The notes: generated by a model not told the origin, from the letters alone. 64,000 nt of DNA from Tubulanus polymorphus (GCF_964204645.1 NC_134036.1:6337600-6401599), one strand, 5' to 3'. Numbered from the stretch's first letter, positions 1-13,075 are shown. Numbers and translations are program-made.

Positions 1-635
1 AGTTTTATCTGAGGATTTGGTTGATACTGCATTCGTAACAATATGTTCATAGAAACGCGCGTGGGCACCGGTTGAGTCAAGAGCAAAGCGCGCACGAGTG
101 GTTGACCGTTCTGTATACGCGTATTACGCTATTTTCATGGAAATTTTCTAGATTCTAAATATTTTCAAGATTAAAATCAGATACTATTCGTTAGGATTGG
201 ACCTAGTCCAGAAAGAAATGTCAAGAAACTTGTCTTATCCGACCTAGAATGTTCAATCGTCGAACGTTAAACATGGGACCGAGCGCAGTGTCGATCAGAG
301 AATAGAGGATAACACTGCTAGGTGACACGACAAAGATGCAGTCTTTCAATAAAAACAAGCGGTCGTTGTGAACATCAAACATCGTTGCAAATCTAATTAC
401 GCTGGGGAGACACCAAGTACCCTTAATTCAACATGGAAACAATCAAAGGATGATTCTAATAAAAAAAATCTTTAGAATTGTAAAAATTTCCATGAAATTG
501 GCTTAGAACGGGTATGCAGAAAATCGACGGTCAACAACTCGTGCGCACTATGCGCTTGACTGAACCGGTGGCCACGCGCGTTTCTATGAAGATATACTTA
601 CGAATGATGTATCAACAAAATCCTCAGATAAAACT
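1..635. mobile_element. Foldback / long-TIR non-autonomous transposon
   Basis: The first ~170 bases and the last ~165 bases of this block are inverted copies of each other. The block opens with agttttatctgagga and closes with its reverse complement tcctcagataaaact at 621-635. Further inside, both arms share the blocks around atagaaacgcgcgtgg and catggaaatttt, with scattered mismatches. The ~300-base centre shows no credible ORF. This is the layout of a MITE or foldback DNA element mobilised in trans. The left end coincides with the window start, so the left target-site duplication cannot be read. Confidence 0.75.
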
Positions 636-1234
636 CTATCTTCAATGAAAAATTCTACATTGTATCTCAAACCATGAAAAAGTTACAGTCAATAACACAA
701 AATTACCAATCTTTTTGAGGCGCATTCATTAACGTGACGTATATTATTAAACTGTAACTGTATTCGATTGTTGCAGCCGAGAAAAATAAAATAAACGCTA
801 TCAGAAAATAGGAATTGTCACCTTTCTAACGATTCATAAGTTTTAATTTTGTGCCATAAGAGGGATGGACGACAATTAATCGCGCTAAAAGTTTTAGTTT
901 AAAAAATGTTAAAATCTTTCCAACAATGCGGGACCGCCTCAAAATGGCGCCTGGTAACTTCCCTATTGTTTTCTTTTGCGATACAATCATAATTGATTAC
1001 ATTCTCACAACAATTCTAATAGTAATGACTTCTTTCGTCAAATTCTTTCTTCTTAACTTTTAGTGTTTTTTTTCTTTTATGATATATTACATAATAGAAT
1101 GAATGAAATTCACATTCCATAAAAAGGTCATAAAAAGATACATTATCTCACTTTTAGAAAATCCACATATTTCAACTATGTATGGATTGAATCCTTGATG
1201 AAACGTGTTATATCATGTTTGATTAAAACTGGTT
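636..1234. other. Non-coding interval
   Basis: AT-rich sequence between the foldback element and the 3' end of the minus-strand gene beginning at 1235. I see no credible ORF, RNA gene or repeat. It probably holds the 3' UTR and polyadenylation signal of that gene. Confidence 0.4.
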
Positions 1235-2015
1235 TTATGCTGCACGAGTGAGTACAGTGTTTATATTATAAACTGTCAGTGAGTCCAGTTCATTGCTGTT
1301 ATCCCAGTTATGGATAACTACAGTGTTACTGTCACACACTTTATATATCTCACATGTCATACTGTCTGTAGAGTTCAATACTATACGCGGGTGATCTATA
1401 AACCCCTCATTATTATATCTCATACTAATCACGACTCCTTTGTTACCAGTCCCAGAGTTTACCGATAGTAATACATGTTTATCATTGATAACACACGGTT
1501 GTCCCACAAGTGGGTTAAATGTTAGTCCGCAAACTCCCACATTGATAAAACTGACGAGCTCCGCATCAGCTGTTAGATAGAGTAATCTATCTGATTTATC
1601 ACAGTATACAAACATGCGTCCCCGTGTGTCGACATCTAAACATTTGATATTACGATATTCTCCATCCGGGAGCTGATATTTTTTCACACGGTTTCTATCA
1701 ATCAAACTGTTTACAGGGTTTTCTAGTAAACGTAAAAACACGAACGTCTCTACCTGACTGGATGTAGATATTGTCACCGCGAATTAGTAGGCCTCCATAT
1801 CCAGACACAATATCAGTGACATGTTCCTCCAACACTTTGTCCTGATCTTTATATTTTCTCAGGTAGTATTTCTCGTTTTTAATCAAGAGCACAAACAGGT
1901 GACCGTTACTATCAGTATCGAGTCCTCGCACACAATCACCATCCTCATAAACTATATATCTCTTCATTACGTTATCATCCATGTAATATATATCACTGAT
2001 CTCCCCCCAACTCAC
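1235..2015 (-). CDS. Propeller-like C-terminal exon(s), frame-disrupted, unknown protein
   Basis: Two overlapping minus-strand frames, 2015-1698 and 1777-1235, read as consecutive parts of one protein. The upstream part contains KRYIVYEDGDCVRGLDTDSNG and the downstream part KKYQLPDGEYRNIKCLDVDT. These look like repeated beta-propeller blades with a xGLDxDxxGxxFV signature, as in NHL/TRIM-type C-termini. No single frame joins them: the switch falls between about 1700 and 1780. This needs an indel, a sequence error or an unseen tiny intron. The C-terminus ends in LTRAA followed by a stop at 1235. The gene continues upstream (higher coordinates) into the coiled-coil exon at 2060-2800. I do not recognise the full protein. 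Confidence 0.45.
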
Positions 2016-2059
2016 GCACTACGCCCATATTATACGTGACTGTTGACCCGTCTACTCAC

Positions 2060-2800
2060 CAGGTAATGACGTCACTAGGTCAAGTGAGAAGCCTGTCTGA
2101 ACTTGTTTACTGATCGTTAATGAATCAATGACGACACCAATCGAATTCTCCACTTCATCCACTCTCCCTATGACGTCATAAGTAGATCTCTCCACTTTAT
2201 CAATTCTCCCTATGACGTCATCAGTAGAACTCTCCACTTTATCAACTCTCCATATGACATCACTGATAGTTCTCCCTGTGACGTCATCGATAGCGTTGTT
2301 CAGTTTAACTTCTAATGCTGCAAGTTGTTGTACAGAACAGAACCGGTTCAGCCTCTCTTCAAATTGATGTTCAGTACAGAACCGGTTCAGCCTCTCTTCA
2401 AGTTGTTGTTCAGTACAGCACCGGTTCAGCCTCTCTGCAACTGTGTCTATAGTGCGTTTCAATTGAGAGAATTGATTTTTTAAATTATCATGAAACAGTT
2501 TGACATTGTCAATTAGGGGATTAAGACGTTGATCAATGTCTGGTTGAACTGTTCGCGCTTCACTGATCGGTACAGTGTTCACTCTAAACACGTATTCGTT
2601 TCCGTGACGACTAGCACCGATCACAAGACCCGAACCTATTGATTGCGGAGATTGTTGAAGTCGCGATTTGTAGATTTCAGACATTTCTTTTCATTTTCAC
2701 ATTTAACGATAAACACGTGATTCTGAGGTTGATGATTGAACGGGATTGGATGAGGCGGTATCTCCACACCAGAGGGTGCATCTCTCCATTCTAATTTCAC
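2060..2800 (-). CDS. Coiled-coil exon with two internal tandem repeats, unknown protein
   Basis: The exon starts after the acceptor tatatttcag at 2801-2810 and ends at a strong donor, CCTG|GTGAGT, at 2060/2059. From the Met at 2684 it is open for about 210 residues. It contains three ~14-residue repeats (ERLNRFCTEHQFE type, about 2330-2435) followed by three ~15-residue repeats (DVIGRVDKVESST type, about 2110-2280). The heptad-like spacing of Leu, Val and Ile suggests a coiled coil. The frame entering from the acceptor (VKLEWRDAPSGVEI...) ends at a stop near 2640 and is not the Met-2684 frame, so an indel or a second start is implied near 2690. Family unknown. Confidence 0.45.
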
Positions 2801-2910
2801 CTGAAATATAAACCGATTTTTTCTATATGACTCTCACCTCGCAGTGGTCACCCGTCTAGTATCACACGCGGATGATGGTGAAACTGAAGATGACATTAAC
2901 AGATTCTTAC

Positions 2911-3189
2911 TTCATCAAACGGCATCATCTGCACTGCTATAACGTGACCTGTATAGATGGTTTTTAGTTCGTGTTTAATAGCAGCCTCTAATTCTTCACA
3001 CCACAGAGTTATATGAAGTTGTAATATATTTTCATCTGCAGTTATTCGATCCGATTCCAAATTAAACAACGGCTGATAGAAGTAATTTTGTATCGTTCTG
3101 TACTCATTATCCTGATCGGACCAAACGTTAACGCGACGCCCTTTGAAAGGTACAGAAATCTCGAAACGATCAGGATTACTTGTAGCCAT
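2911..3189 (-). CDS. First coding exon of the coiled-coil/propeller gene
   Basis: Open from ATG at 3189 (MATSNPDRFEISVPFKGRRV) to FDE, where the donor GAA|GTAAGA ends the exon at 2911. A 110-bp intron with a clean acceptor (atatttcag at 2801) follows. The predicted 93 residues are charged, with no signal peptide or membrane segment, so the product is likely cytosolic. No domain was recognised. Together with 2800-1235 this gives a short-intron gene of about 2 kb on the minus strand. Confidence 0.5.
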
Positions 3190-5280
3190 GTTGACCGTCA
3201 GTAATTAACACCAGCAATGAACTGAACGCGGTTTGGGCGTAGAATAGTCAGGTGATTTTGTCCCAGGGTCTGATTCTAATCGCGGTGACCGGTATTTGAA
3301 TTACGGACCTGATTATCAGATTTAGTAACACAGTTTAATGTCTCTGATAAATATCATAGACACATATAAAATGGTTTCTCTATGAACTAGATAATCTCAG
3401 TAATCAACACAGGTGTTTTATAAGAACAGTTGTGATATGTCCAGGGTCTGAATCTAATCGGTCTTTAGACCCCTCTTCGGATCTCCTGACGCAGTTTGTT
3501 TGTCGAAATACTTTGAACAGACACAAATAAAATTGATAACAAGAGTTCCAAGTTCACCGTGCCCACTTGGAAAGTCGTCTGAAGTTTCGAGCCCCTTTCC
3601 TAACTACCGATATGTCCATGGGAACTAGGACTAGTATCTGAACGCCTCGGCGGAGCCACTCCCAGAAGTCGCCAAACTCAGGCCAAGAAAACCATCAACT
3701 GACATCCGTATGACCCGTACTTTCCTGTTCCAAATCATACAGTCGGGCTCTGAGCTATCAGTCGGGTGGACGGCCGTAAAGGTTCCTGTCCGTGGGGTTC
3801 GAATCCCGGTGCAGCTTGAATGTTGTCAGTTTAGATGTAAACGGAACGCTTTAAACGCGTTTGAAACTCACTTTTAATTTTCCCCTGAAGATAAATTCCA
3901 GTCGCGATGGAAAGTTTGGACGCAGACGCCGCGGTTAAAAACGGGAGACATTTGATGAATCAAATTTGAATAAGACAAGCGTCAAGTGATGAATTAACAT
4001 TTTGGATCATTTTTCAAATTATCTATACGCAAAACTTTGTTATCACGAATTTCTTTCAACGACTTTTACGAATATGTCTAGAATCAAGTGCGCGATTGTG
4101 AGTGTGTAATTGAACTATGGAACATTAATGTATAAATGTCTCGAACGGTTGAACCGGTTATGAGCGGGCGACATAATCTGTTTTACATTTCATCATCAGG
4201 TTTATGGAATAAATCAATAAACGTCTCAAACTTAAATCTTTTAAAACTGAATCAACATCATCGGACGACTCTGACCAACCGTTTCTGCGATGCTCCGTGG
4301 GGACAGGTGGTTGTTGTAATCTCCTAACAGATGTTGAATATGTTTCAGGAGAAGCGCTTTCTGCCGAGACATCGATTACCGTGTTGTGACACGCAGAGGG
4401 CATATTCCTTCTGGCTCCTCTTCTGGCAGACGTAGAATGTGGCCAAGGTTTCATGGCTGTCTAGATCGAACTTGCTCGATCAGCAGCCCCTTTTTAGTCA
4501 CCTCGTGGGCCTGGTCATTTGATATTGCAACAATACAATGTAAATTTAGTTTGTCAAACTCGAAGTATCGACTGAACTCAAACACAATTTACTGGTCACA
4601 AGTTAATTCCAGTTAAGCGGCGTGCTAGGGGGTCTACTTTATCTGTGTTTGTTGTAACGAGGTTCTATCCTTTTGAATAACCTTAAACCCCACCTAACCT
4701 AAGTTACCTATGAAACAAACAGTTGAAATGTTTACTCACCAATTCAGGAATGGATTTTCACCACGGGTACATTTTCCCGGGAGATGTAACATCCAAGTTA
4801 ACAGTACTCACTTTCCTGAAGTCGTCAATATCAGACCAGGTTGGTTTAAAGTCCACTATGTATCGTTTTGGTATAGTCAGTACGCAATGATGTATGTCAG
4901 CAATCAGTTCTTGAGGAAGAAGGGATGTATCTGAAAAATGAAACGCAAAAATCAACTAGAAAATAGACCTGTTGATTTAACGCAATACGTGTACATTCTA
5001 TTACCCAGTAATAAACAATTTACAACAAATCTACTCTCTCACCACAAATATATTTCAGTGTAGAGCATCATGGATTATCTAGAAAGGTCTCGAATCAGTT
5101 TTAGTTTCGTCAACCTTCAGGTATCGGCAACATTCAGATCACGTGTAGGAAAGGCTGCATCTGAAATGTAACTCAAAAAACAACATTAGAACTGTTGATT
5201 TGACGCAATACATGCACATTATATTACGGTACCCGATATTGAACCACAACAAACAATTCACTCGCCAAAAAATTATTTCA
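3190..5280. other. Non-coding interval with one tRNA-like fragment
   Basis: No supported gene. Short ORFs overlap on both strands and lack splice support. Around 3735-3815 there is a tRNA-like stretch: an A-box-like segment (gagctatcagtcgggtgg) is followed by ggttcgaatcccggtg, a good B-box. The T-arm pairs poorly and no full cloverleaf closes, so a decayed tRNA-derived SINE is more likely than a tRNA gene. Confidence 0.35.
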
Positions 5281-5290
5281 TGTGTGTGTG

Positions 5291-5350
<60 letters not shown>

Positions 5351-5373
5351 TACGTGCGTGCGTGCGTGTGTGT
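5281..5373. repeat. (GT)n / (GCGT)n compound microsatellite
   Basis: A run of tg dinucleotides passes into a tract of tgcg tetranucleotides with one tacg interruption, then back to gtgt. It makes an artefactual ORF of alternating Val/Cys/Arg/Ala. Confidence 0.95.
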
Positions 5374-5919
5374 ATAATGTTTCTTTTAATTAAGAATTAG
5401 AACGTTTCATGTATTCAATTGAGGTTGCTTTTTCCAGATCAGCGATTCTTCACGTTCTCATCGGGATCTGTTTGCTGCCGATACCTGGAGGTTGACGAGA
5501 CCCCCACTGATTCATTCGTGACCTTGTTCGATATTCCATGATATGTGAACGACAATAATGTCCAGACAGACGAAGTCCCAGCAGATAAATCCTTATATCG
5601 TCCTTACTACATCACGAGTATCCGGGTATAGCCCTCTTACGATATCCTCCAACATTAACTAATATACAGGCGGTGCTTACAAAAACGCAAAATGAGTTCT
5701 TTTTAGATAAGTTTTGATAAATAAAATAATTTTGACAATTATAGCCAGTGTCAATGACCTTGAAAATCGCTTCATTCGAAAATATTCGATGTAACCGGAC
5801 ATGATTACAGATTATACAACGCCCAGTTATAAAATGTTAGACCATTAGTGAATGGAGCTACGGTTCGAACCCCGTGTTATGTGCGGTCCACTTCTGGAAG
5901 AAAATTATTTCAATTTCAG
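5374..5919. other. Non-coding interval
   Basis: No supported gene. A B-box-like segment (acggttcgaaccccgt, about 5860) has a four-pair T-arm and an upstream A-box-like ttagtgaatgg. It is a possible SINE head only. Confidence 0.3.
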
Positions 5920-6078
5920 CACCAAGCACAATCCTCGGGAGGCACCAAACACAACCCTCAGGAGGCACCAAACACAACCCTCAGGAGACACCAAACACAA
6001 CCCTCAGGAGGCACCAATCACAACCCTCAGGAGGCACCAAACACAACCCTCAGGAGGCGCCAAACACAATCCTGATGG
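5920..6078. repeat. 23-bp minisatellite, about seven units
   Basis: Tandem copies of a 23-base unit (caccaaacacaaccctcagg + agg) with point differences between units. The last unit is degenerate. Because 23 is not a multiple of three, all three plus frames show similar QTQPSGGT-like translations, so none is likely to be protein. Confidence 0.9.
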
Positions 6079-9000
6079 TATTTCTTTGAAACTAATTCTA
6101 CGTTCATAACTATTTCTTCTAGCTACTTTTGGATTTCATATAACTTCACGTCCTATATATCTACTGGACGCTTACCTCGGTTTGGGTTGGGTTGATGAGT
6201 TGCAGCACTCGGGCAGAAATACATCCAGGATGATTGATGGAGAATTGTGTGCTGACCTCTGTACCGCGGTTTTTAAACGCTGGTTTATGTTTAAACATCC
6301 TTTCAGTAAGTGACCCCCGAACCTTGACATTAAAAACAATTTACGCGCAGAATTATTTCTTTGAAACGAATGAGCAGTGATCTTATTAACCGTCACAGCT
6401 GGTGCTACGGCCTATTTTTATGTCTTTTACGCTAGATTATCGGTTTCTAGCTCATTTAAAGAGAAAAATGTCAGGGGTACTGCCACGGGGGACGGTGACG
6501 CCTGGACAAAATTTTTTGCAAAAATGGTAAATATCTTGATTGTCTGAATAGGAGGATAGAGACAGCAGGTTGATAATAACGGCGTTATAGCCACATTTCC
6601 ATAACGGATCCGTGGTTTTTTATTCATTTTTTTTAAACAGATCCAACAACCGGCTAAGTGTGGCAGATGCCTCCCTCCTGGAATTTTCGAAACGTGGCCC
6701 ATTTGCAAATATCGTCCTAGTGAACTGCCCCTTTTCAGGATACTCTAACCCCTCCCCCTCCAAAAAAAAAATCAAAAAACGAAAAAGAAAAGGCAGACAC
6801 CATTTCGATACAGACGCCTGAGAGCAAGACTGGAAATCATGGTAAGGAGTTTTCTATTTTGGGAATTTTGTTACAAAATGAATGGTAATTTTGTTAACCG
6901 TTATTATTATCATTAGAAAAGCGTCTTTTGACGTCGTCCAATCTTATTACTCGTGATTTTTATTTTGGTTTTCTGACCGCCCGGCAGAAAACCCTAATGT
7001 AATCCTCGTTATTATTTCATAACCGTTCATTCTGTTATGAATACTTATTTCTCAAAATTAGCATATTAAATGATTCCGAGGGCAGAAAACCCGTTATCAA
7101 TTATTTGCCGTTTAATTTGTCGATATAGATTTTGATATGAACGGCGCGTGTAAGTATTATTGCTCGAGTTAGTGATCTCCATTAAAGAAAAAAGCTTTCA
7201 CTTTTTTTCTTTATACGTGTTGTTGCTTAATTCAGCGGCGTAGGGATACGCACCTTATCGGTCGATGTATCCACAACGTAAGTTAAAAAGAATTGGATTT
7301 ATATTTTCCGCCTTGCTTTTCATAGGATTGGCCTAAGACATTTTTAACAGCACACTTTCAAAAACTGATCGTCTATACGTGTTCAGTACTTCGCCTGCGG
7401 TATTTTTCTATATTGAAAATGAACTACAAACACCATACATTAGACATTTTACCAGCAAACTTACCGGCAGCGGCAGCAGTAGCGGTGGCGGCAGCGGCAA
7501 CAGTAGTACCAGGCTACAGAACAATACGAACTCGCGATCCATGATTTCATGTTCGAAGTTAAAATGGTAATTAAATAGTTAAATACTAATCTTTTTATAT
7601 ATAGTTCGTCTTTTGTTTTGACCTATGTTTACGATCTTCAATCGGTAGATGGGCTGACGTTTACCGTCTTTGTACAAAACAGTTCATTCTAATTGCCCGG
7701 TTCGAGATGATTAGGTTTTAGATCGTTTTTATCGGTTTCTTCCATTAATTGTTTTCTGAAATTTTAGCTACTTTAGTTAATATAAATCGTCGCCGAACGG
7801 TTCCGGTCTACGGAAAATGTATATGATTAATTGCAATTCAGTTTTTGAGGAATCGCTTTAAATTAAGAATTTACACTAAGAATTCTCGTTTTATCGGCAA
7901 TTGTTGATAAACTGTTAATCGGAATAGTTCGTTTTTCAATCTATTTTGATTTTCGCTTTCGAATATATGCAATATACGCGGTGACCCGTACATATATTCT
8001 CTACAATCGCCTTCGCTCGATAAAGAGACGCGTGACATTATCTAGGTCACTGCGGATCGAATCGGGTTTGACGACATGATTTAACTTCCACAGACTTGTA
8101 TACAGACTCTTTTAACCGTTGACCACTAGGAGTACATGGGTAAAGGGAGATCGACTATTCGAAAAAATTCAAACCGAAAGATAAATTTTCTGCAGTACCG
8201 CTATCGAAAACAAACGTTTCGATAGATAGGCCACGGCATCTTTGTCGACTGTCTCTTTCAAAGCGGATCGTTTTAATACGAATTGAACTATCTTGTTAGA
8301 CGTTTGAGAAGACATCTTCGTGGATTTATATAGTATGCATTTTGTGAGGAAGGCAATTGTCGATGTTGTGTTTTGGAGGAATTAATTCGCTTACAGTTAT
8401 GAAACCGAGCGCATTGGTGTCGGGTGAAAATGGTTCGTACCTCGAAGCGACACGAACAGGTAAGCATTCGTTTTTCAGTCGAGGATAAAGTCGAAAAGTG
8501 GCCTTTAAAACCCACTCAATGGCAATGTTACATGGGGAATGGCAATGAAAACCTCGTGGCATGGGCAAGGTCACTTCATAGGTGACTGACCGACATACCT
8601 AATTGTCCGCTAGATGGCGAACTAGTCGATGGTGGCTGCTCTAACTGCACTGTGGCGTGCTTTGTACTGTCTTACAGTCGTTGAGATGCCCAAACACTGA
8701 TAGATGGCGGAATTTTCGGAAAATGTTTTTTTTTTCAAAAATCGTTTTTTTTCGGACCTCAGGCACTTTTTCTAAATACAGCATGGAATGGGGTTTTAAT
8801 GTTAATCGATTGGTTTCAGTTAGAATGACTATAAACTAGACGTCCTAAATCTAAGCCATGACTATGGAAACGGTCCCTGAAGTTTTCATTTTTCTTTTGA
8901 TGGGAGTGACCATCGACGTTGTAGATGCTCGAAATATGTTTTTATTGGGGGCCTCGTAATGATTTGTAATTATTTTCATTAACGAAATGTCACGTAAATC

Positions 9001-9422
9001 GCGTAAAGCTTATGAAAACAATGGACCATTTCATGAAATTGAGATATGATATTTTTACCCTAGAAAACGAGAAACCTAGAACCCTCCGCGCATTGGCAGT
9101 TCGGGTTCCTGATCTGAATGATGACTATTTAGTGTTGAGTCTATATGAAATGAGCGACTTCCACACGACGTGAAAGTATTACTTCCCATTAAAATCATTG
9201 CAGATGTTGATACCTTGATAAAATCTAGTAATCGAGTAAATTCAGTAAAGTGAGGATGTATATTGTGAAAAACATACTATCAAAGGACTGAACTAAACAT
9301 TTTTCAGAATAATGTCTAGTGTTATTCTATACGTTCTACATGACACGTTTCCACCATAAAATGAAATGGACACATCGTTTGGACTGGAAATACGACCCTG
9401 TGTTGGGTAAGACTGGGGCTAT
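6079..9422. other. Long non-coding interval downstream of copy A
   Basis: No supported gene in 3.3 kb. A GGC/AGC-rich low-complexity stretch lies at about 7465-7510. The last few hundred bases (about 9060-9420) resemble the regions just downstream of copies B and C and probably include the 3' UTR of copy A. ORFs of 60-90 codons here overlap on both strands and show no recognisable domains. Confidence 0.35.
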
Positions 9423-12400
9423 TTATTTTTCCTTATGTTGCCTGCGTTTAGCTTTTTCGCGTATGGATTTCACATCGATAGTCAGTATTGTGTAAAGAAG
9501 GGGATTGAGGGACGAGTTGATCGGTAAGAAAAGAACCGCCAGCCAAGCCGCCACCTGATTCGGTATTTCTACCCGTAATACCGCGCAAAACTGAACGATA
9601 ATTAACGGCAGCCAGCAAAATAAATTACAAAGATTTATCACCAAACTCCTACGTGCCAAAATAAGTTCGGTAGGATCGATTCTATCCGAACCAGACCTGC
9701 TTCCAGATACGAGTCTGAACATTTGAACATAAGTCCCCATTATCGTAGCGAGTATGAAAGAGTTGGATAATGAAAAAATAGCGAATGAATATTCCCAGGC
9801 TTTCACATCGATTGAAATCAAATTCATAGGTAAACAAACTCCAGTAGTGCCGTAGAAATTGTTTCCAAAGTAAGGGATAGGTATAAGAGGTAACAAGGCA
9901 ATAGCACATAAAACAATCCAACATGTGCAACAAATAATGCACACATATCTAAGAGATGTAATCGGGCTTTCAGAAAATGGATTAACTATTTTTGAAAACC
10001 TATGACGCGTCATTATAAGCAAAAACATCAATGAACCTTCACACGATATAGTGACCACGACTCCAGCAAGATGACAAAACAAACTGTCAGTCCATGATTC
10101 CGAATAGAGAAAGTAAATACCTTTATAAACATAATCAGCTCCTGCGATTGAAAACAAAAATATAGACATCATAAAATCACACACAGCCACATTAATGATG
10201 ATGATGTCTGAGGATAGTTTTGAGGAGGATAATCGAATGGCTTGAATCCGAAGAGAAATAACGATTCCATTAGCGATGAGACTGAATGAAGCGATGACCC
10301 AGATGATAGCTCTGAGCACTGTGTTACCCATCAGATCAGAACAGGAGGAAAATTGATCAGCTTCAGGATGGCACTGGTCAACATTTGATGCCATGCAGCA
10401 AAATTTGTAAGCATCAGTCCTTAGGGACAATAATGACGTCAAATTGTTGAAAACATTTCTGTCGACAGAAATAACTCTGTAGTTGTTGGATATATCAAGA
10501 ATTTCAAGTGCAGTTAATCCAGAAAATGCGTAGAGCGAAATATGATTGATTCTGTTACTGCTGATATTCAACAACTGTAATGTAGATAAACCTCGAAACA
10601 CATTCTTACCGAGCACTAACAATCTCAGTCTGTGAAGGTCGAGAACTTTAAGGGACTTTAAACCTTTGAATGTATCGTCCTCTAAATGTCTTAATGGATT
10701 TTCAGTTATCAATAACACGTTCAAACTATACAAACCGGTGAATGTATTTGCAGATAATGATGTTATGTTGTTATATGTAAGGTCTAATGTATGCAGATTA
10801 TGCAGGTTTTTGAACGAGTTTGGTAAAATATGAGACAATTTATTGGAGGAGATGTTCAGCATTCGCAAATAGATATATGAATACAATGTCGACATTTCCA
10901 AGATGATATCATTATTTGACAAAATTAAAACTCGAATTGATGCCGAGAAAATACCATTAATATTTGTTAACCCAGTATTTCCACAGTCGATTAAATGGCC
11001 TTGACACTTACAGACGCTAGGACATGTTACGTTTCAGAAAGCTTCGTCATCAGTTGTATGTTTACAACTAACGACGCCATCACAAACTTCAGATTGTGGA
11101 ATACATCGATTTTCCTGACCACAGTTAAACATTCCTGGACATGAAAATGTCTCGCAATTTTGCTCATCTTCTGAATTAGGACAATCTGATAGACCATCGC
11201 ACACCTGTCTCATTGGTATACAATAGGATGCTGGACATTTTACAGTACCAGCTGGACATTCGAATTCTTCACATCTCAATACGTGCTCGAGATTTCTACA
11301 GACTGGGAATTCATTTGTCATTCTTTCTAGAATACATCTGTGACGTCTTGAATAACAATGAGGAGAATCAAATGAACATCTTTGTTCGTCAGATTCCGCG
11401 CATAGATTTGTGAAGTAAGTCATACAGTAGTTTTCATTATTACAATGGACCTTAGGGTCCACTGTAACATCAGTTGTTGTAAGTAATTCATCTTCTTCAA
11501 GGCTTCCACTACAATCCACGACACCATCCTGATACAACCGAGAACTGATACAGGCTCCACTGTTACACAGAAATCCCTGACACAGCTTAGTGTTGCATCC
11601 GATTTCGTCCGAACTGTCTTTACAACTAGTGACTCCATTACATCTGTCAGAACCACTGACACATTGACCACTTTGGCAGCGAAATTGTTCGGACAAACAC
11701 GGGGTATGAAAACACGAGTTCTCATCAGAACCATCTAAACAATCCTGAATGAAATCACAGAAACCACTTATTGATATGACCTGACCATCACTGCATTGGA
11801 ACTGACTGTGTAAATTGATATATGCACAATTCAGTTCATCTTCACCGTGCTGACAGTCTTGTCTGGTATCACACACGCGATGGTCGCTGATACATCTTTG
11901 ATCGTTACATTCAAACTGCCACGATTTACAACCGCTTATAGAAGCTAACTCTTCATCAGTTACATTGTAGGAACACAGTACAGAATGCGCTGTATCTGTC
12001 GCATTATCAAACTCTTTAATCATCCATTTAACTGATTGAATAACAATTTGGTAACAATTGGTTTTATTATTCGCCCGTGTTTCCTTAGCTCATTTATTAG
12101 AATAGCGCTAAATTGGTGCCGATAATGAAATCTATTAATCAACAGTTCAGCGTGTATCAGATCCTGTACCGTACCTATTTCACCGTGGATGTCATGACAC
12201 ATTTCTTTCGCACGCACAATGTCTAAACTTTGATTTTTGTTCCAATATGTCAATATCTGATAACATTTCCCAGTGACACTTAGCCAATCTCTTGTACAAG
12301 TAGCATTTATTGAATTATTCCATACGTGTTGTTTATTAGTTTGGGATGACGCATTATTTGTTGAATTTCGCGCCAGCTCAGTAATATATTTATTGTTGTC

Positions 12401-12670
12401 AATTCTTTCCACTTCACAAATGAAACTCGCGTGAGCCTCTTCAATCTCGCAAGGGAATCGAATCCAGTTCGCTGATCCTCGTGGATTACTCAGTATCATC
12501 GCTGTACACGGCATATTGACATCGTTTATCGGTTGTTTTCTAAGAGGAGATATCAATCCTCGAATAACTTCTGGTATCGTGTCGTTATTTGTAGGTTTAT
12601 ACCACTCTGTGTAGCTCAATGGTTTTCCATCAGTCCAAGTGTAATATCTTTGTGGTTTCATTGAGTTCAA
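9423..12670 (-). CDS. Receptor copy A, exon 3: CTLD remainder, CTLD2, LDLa array, LRR, 7TM (disrupted)
   Basis: The last exon of copy A begins after the acceptor ttatccgcag (12671-12680), in phase with exon 2. In order it encodes the C-terminal half of a C-type lectin domain (YYTWTDGKPLSYTEW, ...SFICEVE), a second lectin-like domain (CYQIL...), about six LDLa modules, an LRR N-cap, about six LRRs, a hinge with FCCM...CSDLM, and seven transmembrane helices ending in NPLLYT (the NPxxY position). The family couples extracellular ligand binding to G proteins at the plasma membrane. Two lesions are visible. Near 12040-12051 there is a net 10-bp loss relative to copies B and C, which leads to a stop at 12020-12022. 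At 11034-11036 a conserved LDLa Cys codon TGT reads TGA. The LRR-7TM part (10922-9423) stays open for 499 codons. This copy is likely a pseudogene or encodes a truncated secreted product, unless the lesions are assembly errors. Confidence 0.85.
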
Positions 12671-13075
12671 CTGCGGATAAGAAACATTGTTCATTACATG
12701 GAACAAGTCCGGAGATGCTTAATTGCTAAAACAGACAGACAATCTTATCATGTAGACACCGGTTGATTTCTTTTCGATGTCAAATAGAAACAGATCATGT
12801 ATCTATAAACGAAGCAATGAAACTTATTTCTTGCACTGGTTCGACCTCTTTTTAAAAGGAACGTACAAAAAAGTACGCTTGTGGCTCAGCCATGCATATC
12901 TTGTTCTCTTCACACATCAACATTGCATCCTCGAGCAAACCCCCAGGTCTGCTAATGTTATTTCCAAACATGCATTTCAATTATAGTTAATGAATAATTA
13001 AGCTTAAAGCTGTGGCAACACTTTAAAGACACCCGGTAAAGTACAACTCAGGTGTTACAACTTGCTATCATTTAC

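Noticed and set aside
2110-2300. Cluster of tgacgtca palindromes resembling CRE sites
   Set aside because: They recur because they encode the DVIG/DDVI repeats of the coiled-coil exon; their spacing follows the 45-base coding repeat.
5848-6109. Three overlapping plus ORFs with TQPSGGT-like repeats
   Set aside because: All three frames of the same 23-bp minisatellite are open, so none is preferred.
9682-9942. Minus ORF MHYLLHMLDCFMCYCL... within the 7TM region
   Set aside because: Out-of-frame shadow of the copy A transmembrane exon.
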